Shown: one piece after another, positions 57,865 through 64,000 of the stretch
Layout of the letters: each line of letters opens with the position of its first letter
Position numbering within the stretch: the first letter of the stretch is position 1
From: Donghicola tyrosinivorans
GTDB taxonomy: Bacteria; Pseudomonadota; Alphaproteobacteria; Rhodobacterales; Rhodobacteraceae
Length of the DNA stretch: 64,000 bases
Direction: 5' to 3'
Assembly: GCF_003003355.1 (NCBI RefSeq)
Contig: NZ_PVTQ01000010.1
Span: forward strand, 1-64,000
Made by a program: the position numbers and the translations under genes
Notes under the pieces: generated by a model
Databases searched by the model: none
What the model saw: the letters and a program-made list of their open reading frames with translations, nothing else
What the model was told of the DNA's origin: nothing

Positions 57865-58725
57865 ATGGAGGATCACCCGATCCGCTTGCCCAAGGGCAGT
57901 TGGGATTGCCACGTGCATGTGTTCGATCCGCGGTTTCCCTATCAGGACGGTCGCGACTATACGCCAGGCCCTGCTACGGCTGATACGTTGGCGCAGCAGC
58001 ACCCAAATTGGGGCGTCAGTCATCCGGTGATCGTGCAGGCCAGCGTCTTTGGTACGGACAACAGCTGTCTGCTGGATGGTCTGCGCCGCCTTGGCCCCAC
58101 CGCCCGCGCCGTGGCCGTGGTGGACCCGCGCCGGATCAGCGACGAGGCGCTGGCCGATCTATATGCGGGTGGCGTGCGGGGGCTGCGGGTCAATCTGGTA
58201 GCCAGCGGTGCTTCGATTTCGGGTGATCCCTTTACCCTGACCGCCGCGCGGTTGCGCGGCACGGGGATGTTCCTGCAGGTCTATGCGCCCCGTGCGAAAA
58301 TTCTGGCCCGTCGCGCCGCGATTGAGGGTGCGGGTGTGCCGGTGGTTCTGGATCATTTCGCTGGCGGGGACGAAGTTGTCTCGCTGCGCCCGATGCTGGA
58401 CAGCGCGCCGGTCTGGGTCAAGCTCTCGGCCGATTACCGGCTGTCTCTGGATGCAAGCCACGCGCGGCAGATCGCCCGCCAGATGATTGCAGAATTTCAC
58501 GATCTGATCCCAGATCGCCTGATCTGGGGCTCGGATTGGCCTCATACGGGCGGCGGGGCCGAGCGCAAACAGCGGCCCATCACCCAGATCGAGCCCTTCC
58601 GGCAGGTGGATTCCCTGTCGGTGCCCGCCCTGTTTGATGCTGCGGGCCTTAGCGCCGCCGCGCAGACTGCCATTCTTTGCCAAAACCCCGAACGCCTGTT
58701 CGATGCAGGCTCCGTGAACATCTAA
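57865..58725 (+). CDS. Amidohydrolase-2 family protein (lactonase-like)
   Basis: 286 aa from the ATG at 57865 (GGAGGAG upstream); two in-frame ATGs at 57835 and 57850 lack ribosome sites. GSWDCHVHVFDPRFPYQDGR has the HxH motif, PVVLDHFAGGDEV the strand-6 His, and LIWGSDWPHTGGG the catalytic Asp, which is kept here unlike in the 1126 and 20915 copies. It resembles LigI/4-sulfomuconolactone-hydrolase-type lactonases. First gene of a six-gene operon controlled by IclR. Confidence 0.85.
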   Translation: MEDHPIRLPKGSWDCHVHVFDPRFPYQDGRDYTPGPATADTLAQQHPNWGVSHPVIVQASVFGTDNSCLLDGLRRLGPTARAVAVVDPRRISDEALADLYAGGVRGLRVNLVASGASISGDPFTLTAARLRGTGMFLQVYAPRAKILARRAAIEGAGVPVVLDHFAGGDEVVSLRPMLDSAPVWVKLSADYRLSLDASHARQIARQMIAEFHDLIPDRLIWGSDWPHTGGGAERKQRPITQIEPFRQVDSLSVPALFDAAGLSAAAQTAILCQNPERLFDAGSVNI

Positions 58726-58736
58726 GGACACGCCTC

Positions 58737-59801
58737 ATGGACCAGTCACCCCGCTACACGCCCGAGGCCCTGCAAGCCTTTGCCACCCGCGCTTTCGCCA
58801 GCGCCGGATTGCCGGCAACGGACGCCACAACCATTGCCCGCGATTTGGTCAAGGCGAACCTGCGCGGCCTTGATTCACACGGGGTGTCCCGCATTCCCAT
58901 GTATCTGGAGCGTCTGGACAAGGGGTTGGTGAACCCGCGACCGGACATGAAGGTCACAAAGGTTGCGGGCGCCGTGGCCCATCTTGATGCGGATAACGCC
59001 ATGGGTTTTCTGCCCTCGCATCTTGCGATGGACACCGCAATAGATCTGGCTGCGGATGCGGGGATCGGGATGGTGGGGGTCAAGAACTCGACCCATTTCG
59101 GGATGGGCGCGCTTTATGTGCTGCAAGCGATCGAGCGGGGCTTTGTCTCGATGGTTTTCACCAACTCGTCCCCCGCGATTGCCATGTGGGGCGGGCGCAG
59201 CGCGTTTCTGGGGGCCGCGCCCATGGCCGCAGGGGTGCCTGCGGGGCGGTCCGCGCCTTTCGTGATGGATATGTCGATGACCGTGATCGCGCGGGGCAAA
59301 ATCCGGCTGGCGGCGATGAAGGGTGATCCGATCCCCGAGGGTTTGGCGCTGGATGTGGACGGCACCCCCACCACCGATGCGGCCAAGGCCTTCGAAGGGG
59401 TTTGCCTGCCGTTCGGCGGGGTCAAAGGATCGGTCCTTGGGACGATGATGGATCTGATGTCGGGGGTGCTGACGGGCGCGAACTATGGGGGCGACGTCAA
59501 ATCCCTCTACTTCGATCATTCCGAGCCGCAGAACGTCGGACATATGTTCTTTGCCATCCGGCCCGATCTGTTCATGGCCATGACCGACTTTGAGGCGCGG
59601 ATGGACGCGTTCAACCGCCGCATCAAGGACCTGCCCCGCGCCGCCGGAGTGGACGAAATCCTGATGCCGGGCGAGCCTGAAGCCCGCACCGAAGAGGCGC
59701 GCCGCGCAGGGGGTATTCCGGTGACCGCCAATGTGGTGGCTGACCTTGCAACGTTGGCTGCGGCCCGCGGAATAGCGCCAATGGACGGGCAGGTCGCATG
59801 A
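58737..59801 (+). CDS. Ldh2/malate-lactate dehydrogenase family oxidoreductase
   Basis: 354 aa. Family signature LRGLDSHGVSRIPMYLERLD, catalytic His in VGVKNSTHFGMGALYVLQAI, NSSPAIAMWGGRSAFLGAAP, and GVKGSVLGTMMDLMSGVLTG. Members are NAD(P)-dependent dehydrogenases of 2-hydroxy acids such as L-malate, (R/S)-sulfolactate, ureidoglycolate and 2,3-diketogulonate. Which of these is used cannot be told. It overlaps the isomerase gene by ATGA. Confidence 0.85.
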   Translation: MDQSPRYTPEALQAFATRAFASAGLPATDATTIARDLVKANLRGLDSHGVSRIPMYLERLDKGLVNPRPDMKVTKVAGAVAHLDADNAMGFLPSHLAMDTAIDLAADAGIGMVGVKNSTHFGMGALYVLQAIERGFVSMVFTNSSPAIAMWGGRSAFLGAAPMAAGVPAGRSAPFVMDMSMTVIARGKIRLAAMKGDPIPEGLALDVDGTPTTDAAKAFEGVCLPFGGVKGSVLGTMMDLMSGVLTGANYGGDVKSLYFDHSEPQNVGHMFFAIRPDLFMAMTDFEARMDAFNRRIKDLPRAAGVDEILMPGEPEARTEEARRAGGIPVTANVVADLATLAAARGIAPMDGQVA

Positions 59802-60565
59802 TCCGCTTTTCCGCCCACTTGGGGTATCTTTTCACCGATCTGCCATTAGAGCGCCGCTTTGCCGCTGCTGCGGACGCGGGTTTTGAGGCGGTGGAACATC
59901 CTGCCCCCTTCGTCATTCCAGCCTCGCAAATGGCACGGCTGCTGACTGACAACGGTTTGCACATGGCGCAGATCACCTCTGGTATGGGCGCGGCGGGGGA
60001 AAAGGGCATTGCCAGCCAGACGGGCCGTGAGGATGAGTTCCGCGACAGCTACGCCCGCGCCTTGCACTATGCGGAACAGATCGGTTGTTCCTTTGTCCAC
60101 CCCATGGCCGGTATCGGCGGGGATCGCGCCACCTATCTGCGCAACTTGGATGTGGCCCAGACCCTCTGTGAAACCCACGCCCCCGATTTGCTGATTGAGG
60201 CGATCAGCACCGTCGCAGTCCCTGACTATCACCTGTCCCACATGGACGATCTGCTGGCTTTGGCTGCGGCCCGCCCGCTGCGGGTGCTGGTGGATACCTT
60301 CCACGCCCGCGCCGATGGTCATGACCCCGCAACCATCCTGCGCCTTGCAGGCAGCAGTTTGGGCCATGTGCATGTGGCCGATTACCCCGGACGGCATGAA
60401 CCGGGCAGTGGCAATCTGGATTTCACCGGCGTTTTCAACGCTCTGACAAACATAGGCTACGGCGGGGTGGTGGGGTTCGAATACCTGCCGGACGCCGCCG
60501 ATCATCTGAACTGGATGCCCCAATGGCGCGGCATGCGCGACGGGCATCAGAAAGGACATCTCTAA
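59798..60565 (+). CDS. Hydroxypyruvate isomerase/2-oxo-tetronate isomerase-like TIM-barrel protein
   Basis: 255 aa AP-endonuclease-2 type barrel. MIRFSAHLGYLFTDLPLERR with AADAGFEAVEHPAPFV resembles Hyi and OtnI. Metal ligands are visible as E in LLIEAISTVAVPDYHLSH, D in RVLVDTFHARAD, H in GHVHVADYPGRHEPGSG and E in VVGFEYLP. OtnI isomerises 2-oxo- to 3-oxo-tetronate, the step before OtnK; no other candidate lies near otnK/otnC. Overlaps the next gene by one base. Confidence 0.8.
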   Translation: MIRFSAHLGYLFTDLPLERRFAAAADAGFEAVEHPAPFVIPASQMARLLTDNGLHMAQITSGMGAAGEKGIASQTGREDEFRDSYARALHYAEQIGCSFVHPMAGIGGDRATYLRNLDVAQTLCETHAPDLLIEAISTVAVPDYHLSHMDDLLALAAARPLRVLVDTFHARADGHDPATILRLAGSSLGHVHVADYPGRHEPGSGNLDFTGVFNALTNIGYGGVVGFEYLPDAADHLNWMPQWRGMRDGHQKGHL

Positions 60566-61935
60566 TGCAAAGCTCAATCAATCCCGCCAATGGCGCGTTG
60601 CTGGCGCAACTGCCTCTTCATGATGATGCCGAGGTGGATCGCAGCCTAACCGCCGCCAGTGCGGCGCAAAAGTCATGGCGCAAGGTGCCCGTGGCAGATC
60701 GTTGCAACCTGCTGAGCACTATGGCGCAGGTCTTACGGGCCAACAAAACGGACTATGCCCGCCTGATCACCCTAGAGATCGGCAAGCCCATCACGGAATC
60801 CTTGGCCGAGATCGAGAAATGCGCCGTCACCTGTGATTTCTACGCCGCCAAAGCGCCGGAATTCCTTGCGGATGAGATCATCCCCAGCAACGCCAGTCAA
60901 TCGGGTGTCTGCTTTGATCCGCTGGGGGTCGTGCTGGCGATCATGCCGTGGAATTACCCGTTCTGGCAGTTCTTCCGCTTTGCCGCCCCTGCGTTGGCCG
61001 CTGGTAACGGCGCGATCCTGAAGCACGCCGCGAACGTGCCCCAATGCGCTGTCGCGATTGAGCAGGCAATGGTGCAGGCGGGCTGCCCTGAGGGGTTGAT
61101 GCGGTCCTTGTTGATCGGCTCTGGCAAGGTCGCGGGGATGATTGCCGATGACCGGATTGCCGCTGTGACCCTGACCGGCTCGACCCAAGTGGGCCAGATC
61201 GTGGCCGCACAGGCGGGGCAGGCGCTGAAGAAACAGGTGCTGGAGCTTGGCGGCTCGGACCCGTTCATCGTGCTGGCCGATGCGGATATCCCTGCCGCGG
61301 CTGCGATGGCCGTCAAGTCGCGCTACATCAATGTGGGCCAGTCCTGTGTGAACGCCAAACGCTTTATCGTCGAAGACAGTGTCTATGACGCCTTCACCGC
61401 CGCCTTCATTGCAGGTGTCAAAGCGCTGAAGATCGGTGACCCGATGGACCCCGAGACCCAGATCGGCCCCATGGCCCGCGCCAACCTGCGCGATGAGCTG
61501 CATGATCAGGTGGTCCGCTCGATCAATGACGGGGCGGTCTGCGCCCTTGGCGGTGCACCGCTGGATCGTGAAGGCTCGTGGTACGCGCCCACCGTCCTGA
61601 CCGATGTGACGCCTGATCACACCTCATTCCGCGAAGAGCTGTTCGGCCCTGTCGCCTCGATCATCCGCGCACGGGACGCCGATCACGCGGTGGCGCTGGC
61701 CAACCAGACCGAATTCGGCCTCGGCGCGTCTGTCTGGACCCAAGACATGGGCGCTGCCCGTGCCCTGATGCGCCAGATCGATGCGGGGGCGGTGTTCATC
61801 AACGGCATGGTTGCCTCGGACGCGCGGCTACCCTTTGGCGGGATCAAGAAATCCGGCTACGGGCGCGAGCTTGGCGAATACGGCATTCGCGAATTCACCA
61901 ATATGAAAACCTTCTGGATCGGACCTGCACAATGA
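60565..61935 (+). CDS. NAD(P)-dependent aldehyde dehydrogenase (succinate-semialdehyde dehydrogenase-like)
   Basis: 456 aa from the ATG at 60565. DPLGVVLAIMPWNYPFWQFF with the oxyanion Asn, cofactor-site LTGSTQVGQIVAAQ, catalytic Glu in LELGGSDPFIVL and nucleophile Cys in NVGQSCVNAKRFIVED; C-terminal LPFGGIKKSGYGRELGEYG. It matches the short SSADH-like (GabD/Sad) group. It would oxidise a semialdehyde made by the operon's other enzymes (inference). Confidence 0.9.
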   Translation: MQSSINPANGALLAQLPLHDDAEVDRSLTAASAAQKSWRKVPVADRCNLLSTMAQVLRANKTDYARLITLEIGKPITESLAEIEKCAVTCDFYAAKAPEFLADEIIPSNASQSGVCFDPLGVVLAIMPWNYPFWQFFRFAAPALAAGNGAILKHAANVPQCAVAIEQAMVQAGCPEGLMRSLLIGSGKVAGMIADDRIAAVTLTGSTQVGQIVAAQAGQALKKQVLELGGSDPFIVLADADIPAAAAMAVKSRYINVGQSCVNAKRFIVEDSVYDAFTAAFIAGVKALKIGDPMDPETQIGPMARANLRDELHDQVVRSINDGAVCALGGAPLDREGSWYAPTVLTDVTPDHTSFREELFGPVASIIRARDADHAVALANQTEFGLGASVWTQDMGAARALMRQIDAGAVFINGMVASDARLPFGGIKKSGYGRELGEYGIREFTNMKTFWIGPAQ

Positions 61936-62342
61936 CCAAACCTGCTATCCTGCGCCCTGACACCCTGCCCGTGAACGATCGCGGAAACGGCGCGCGCACC
62001 ATTCCGCTGGTCACGCGGGGGTGCGGCTCGACCAGTATGATCAACGGGATCACAGCCTTTGATCCTGGTGCCAAGATCGGCGTCCACTTTCACAACTGCG
62101 AGGAATCCGTGATGATCCTTGAGGGCGAAGCCGTGGCCGAGATCGACGGGCAGCGCCATCACCTGAGAGCAGGCGATACCACCTTTATCCCGCCGAACGT
62201 GCCCCACCGCTTTCTGAACGAAAGCGACAAGCTGATGCGGATTTTCTGGATTTACGCGGACATCAGCGCCTCGCGGACGATGGTCGCCACGGGGATCGAG
62301 CAGACGATTGATGACGAACATGAAAAGGCCAAGCGCCTATGA
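61932..62342 (+). CDS. Single-domain cupin protein
   Basis: 136 aa. The two cupin motifs are present: IGVHFHNCEESVMILEGEA (HxHx4E) and DTTFIPPNVPHRFLNES (H). They would bind one metal. A small isomerase, dioxygenase or sensor role is possible. Coupled by ATGA overlaps to the genes on both sides. Confidence 0.8.
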   Translation: MTKPAILRPDTLPVNDRGNGARTIPLVTRGCGSTSMINGITAFDPGAKIGVHFHNCEESVMILEGEAVAEIDGQRHHLRAGDTTFIPPNVPHRFLNESDKLMRIFWIYADISASRTMVATGIEQTIDDEHEKAKRL

Positions 62343-62629
62343 TCACCGAAATCGCCACGTTGAAGATTGATCCCGATCTGGCGCAGCGGTTCGAAGAGAC
62401 CGTGCTGGCCGCACGGCCCCATTTTCTGGCCGCACCGGATTGTCTGTCCTTCCGGTTGGATCGGGTTGTTGAAGAGGCAGGCACTTACCTGCTGATCGTC
62501 GGCTGGACCTCGGTCGCGGCGCATATGGAGGACTTTCGCCAGACCGAAGGCTTTCAGCGCTGGCGGGAACTGGCGGGGCCGTTCTTTACCGCGCCGCCGC
62601 AGGTGATCCATAGCGCCAAGGTCATCTGA
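62339..62629 (+). CDS. Antibiotic biosynthesis monooxygenase (ABM)-domain protein
   Basis: 96 aa ferredoxin-like fold. LKIDPDLAQRFEETVLAARP, LSFRLDRVVEEAGTYLLIVG and DFRQTEGFQRWRELAGPFF fit the ABM/quinol-monooxygenase family. It has no visible cofactor site, as usual for this group. Last gene of the operon that begins at 57865. Confidence 0.75.
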   Translation: MITEIATLKIDPDLAQRFEETVLAARPHFLAAPDCLSFRLDRVVEEAGTYLLIVGWTSVAAHMEDFRQTEGFQRWRELAGPFFTAPPQVIHSAKVI

Positions 62630-62709
62630 CCTTTCGGGCGTGTGGACAGGGCTTGCCGCGCCTTGATGGATCGGCAAAGTGGGCGCAAGGGATTGGAAGG
62701 GGAGCGGGA

Positions 62710-63666
62710 ATGCTGAAGATTGCAGTGCTTGATGACTATGCGGGTGTGGCGCTGGACTGTGCCGATTGGGACAGTCTGGGGGGCGACATTACGGTCTTTA
62801 CCGCGCCCATTCCCGCCGCCGATTTGCTGGACACCCTGCAAGGGTTCGATGTGATCTGCCTGATGCGCGAACGCACGCCTTTTCCGGCCGATCTGATCAA
62901 CGGGCTGCCCGATTTGCGGCTGATCGTAACCACGGGTCCGCGTAACCTGTCCATTGACGTTGCGGCGGCCCATGCGCGGGGGGTGACCGTCTGCGGGACG
63001 CGTTCGCGCAAGACCACCACGTCAGAGCTGACCATGACCCTGATGTTGGCCCTGTCGCGCAAGCTTCTGGCAGAGGCGCGTTCTTTGGCAGAGGGCGGCT
63101 GGCAAAGCGCCATCGGGCGCGATCTGGCAGGCCTGCGCCTTGGGCTGATCGGGCTGGGAAATATCGGCGGGCAGATGGCCAAACTGGGCGCGGCCTTTGG
63201 CATGTCGGTCACCGCATGGTCGCCAAACCTGACCGAAGAACGCGCGGCAGAGGCTGGCGTGGGTTTTGCCCCCTCGGCGGCAGTGCTGGCGGCATCTTCG
63301 GACGTCCTTAGCGTTCATATGGTGCTGTCCGAGCGCAGCCGCATGTTGATCGGGGCCGAGGTCTTTGCCGCCTTGCCCGAAGGCGCGATCTTTTTGAACA
63401 CCTCCCGCGCGGGGCTGGTGGATCGGGACGCTTTGTGGACCGGTATGCGCCAAGGCCACCCTTGGGCCGCGGGCATCGATGTTTTTGAGGACGAACCGCT
63501 GCCCGCAACTGACCCTTGGCGCGCGGCAGCGCAGGAATTCGGCGACCGGCTGCTGCTGACGCCTCATTTGGGCTATACGACCCAAGCGACGTGGGACCTG
63601 TTCTATCAGGATACCGTCGCCGCCATCGCCGCCTTTCAGGCTGGATCGCCCATCAGGGAACTTTGA
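62710..63666 (+). CDS. D-2-hydroxyacid dehydrogenase
   Basis: 318 aa from the ATG at 62710 (GGGGAGCG upstream). NAD-binding LGLIGLGNIGGQMAKLGAAF in mid-protein, catalytic Arg in FLNTSRAGLVDRDAL, Glu in DVFEDEPLP and His in LLTPHLGYTTQATWD. It is a SerA/GhrB-type reductase of 2-oxo acids. An 80-base gap separates it from the operon upstream, so it may have its own promoter. Confidence 0.88.
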   Translation: MLKIAVLDDYAGVALDCADWDSLGGDITVFTAPIPAADLLDTLQGFDVICLMRERTPFPADLINGLPDLRLIVTTGPRNLSIDVAAAHARGVTVCGTRSRKTTTSELTMTLMLALSRKLLAEARSLAEGGWQSAIGRDLAGLRLGLIGLGNIGGQMAKLGAAFGMSVTAWSPNLTEERAAEAGVGFAPSAAVLAASSDVLSVHMVLSERSRMLIGAEVFAALPEGAIFLNTSRAGLVDRDALWTGMRQGHPWAAGIDVFEDEPLPATDPWRAAAQEFGDRLLLTPHLGYTTQATWDLFYQDTVAAIAAFQAGSPIREL

Positions 63667-63719
63667 CCGGCACTTCCTCTTGCGGGTGGGCGGATGGTCT
63701 CCGATATCAAGGGGGAATG

Positions 63720-63738
63720 GCGGGCGATAGACGCCCGC
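63720..63738 (+). terminator. Hairpin after the D-2-hydroxyacid dehydrogenase gene
   Basis: GCGGGCG (63720-63726) pairs with CGCCCGC (63732-63738) around a 5-base loop. There is no clear T run; a likely but weak terminator. Confidence 0.5.
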
Positions 63739-63788
63739 TCTGCGCCCCTTTACCCTGCGGCTCATGTTGAAAGCGTGTTCGGACCCCT

Positions 63789-64000
63789 ATGCCAGTCAGC
63801 CCCCTCTCAGACATCGACACGGCAGGCGTCGGCCATAGCCCCGCCGAGATCGAGCGGTTCGTCGGGCGTCATTTCGGCCTTTTGGGCAGTTTGCGGCTGC
63901 ACAGGGCGGCCGTCGGGTTGGACCTGTTGCGGGCACCGGTGAACGTCATGCTCTCGCCCCTGCTGTTCATCACCCGCGTGTTGGCGTGGGTCTGTCGCAA
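63789..64000 (+). CDS. N-terminal part of a DUF6635-like protein (truncated by window edge)
   Basis: Seventy codons from the ATG at 63789 to the window end. HFGLLGSLRLHRAAVGLDLL followed by APVNVMLSPLLFITRVLAW resembles the DUF6635 family seen in Rhodobacteraceae (from memory). One amphipathic or membrane-associated segment is visible. Function unknown. Confidence 0.55.
   Translation, partial: MPVSPLSDIDTAGVGHSPAEIERFVGRHFGLLGSLRLHRAAVGLDLLRAPVNVMLSPLLFITRVLAWVCR

Overview
The window looks like a chromosomal or megaplasmid segment of a high-GC alphaproteobacterium, most likely Rhodobacteraceae (inference). The reasons are the codon use, the very high density of TTT (TctABC), TRAP and ABC uptake systems with LysR/GntR/IclR/ROK regulators, tightly packed operons with ATGA overlaps, and a DUF6635-type protein at the right edge. 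There are no rRNA or tRNA genes, CRISPR arrays, phage genes or intact insertion sequences. Nearly everything is scavenging and catabolism of organic acids and sugars.

Region 1 (about 0.2-22.6 kb, resuming at 27.1-29.1 kb) is a large aromatic-acid-type catabolic supercluster. A leftward operon (5641 to 218) encodes a LigJ-like 4-oxalomesaconate hydratase, a TPP-dependent enzyme, a Tat-exported amidohydrolase, a cytosolic amidohydrolase and a 4,5-dihydroxyphthalate decarboxylase (Pht5)-like protein. Diverging from it are a second Pht5-like protein and an HpcH/HpaI aldolase. An unusual LysR regulator with two HTH domains and an MFS exporter follow. Next come a 52-aa membrane peptide, a DUF3500 protein with a His-rich tail, a TctC, an alpha/beta hydrolase and a TctA-TctB fusion. 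A rightward operon carries a third Pht5-like protein, an extradiol dioxygenase, a CMD protein and an FMN reductase. It is followed by a fourth Pht5-like protein, a paralogous amidohydrolase and an FAH hydrolase. A further TctC and a dienelactone hydrolase lie at 27-29 kb. Most divergent or internal promoters of this region carry a paired motif, ATMGGA repeated after exactly 21 bp (5.7, 13.5, 16.6, 16.7, 19.8 and 28.3 kb, with a degenerate copy at 9.1 kb). This suggests one regulon, plausibly run by the dual-HTH LysR. It is the main candidate for an undescribed system here.

Region 2 (22.6-27.1 kb) looks like an insertion into that cluster. It holds a haloalkane dehalogenase with a signal peptide, a DUF1330-like protein, a second LysR, a PhzF-like isomerase and long stretches without genes, with more AT-rich sequence than the flanks.

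Region 3 (29-41 kb) has a tandem Usp protein, an MFS transporter and a DsbA-like thioredoxin. It then has a sugar or polyol module (ROK regulator, ABC transporter, SDR and mannitol/fructuronate dehydrogenase) with a palindromic operator, followed by a solute-binding-like protein without signal peptide and a double-winged-helix GntR regulator.

Region 4 (42-52 kb) is a TctCBA transporter joined to an isopropylmalate/tartrate-type dehydrogenase, an Asp/Glu-racemase-like protein, OtnK, OtnC, an AbrB-type membrane protein and an aconitase. It suggests uptake and breakdown of a C4 sugar acid or related di/tricarboxylate.

Region 5 (52-64 kb) has a GntR/UTRA regulator with two AATGA-N4-TCATT sites bracketing its gene, an SMP-30 lactonase with a TRAP transporter, and an IclR regulator facing a six-gene operon (lactonase-type amidohydrolase, Ldh2-type dehydrogenase, hydroxypyruvate-isomerase-like protein, aldehyde dehydrogenase, cupin, ABM). 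A D-2-hydroxyacid dehydrogenase and a truncated DUF6635-like gene end the window. The Hyi-like isomerase could supply the OtnI step missing next to OtnK/OtnC.
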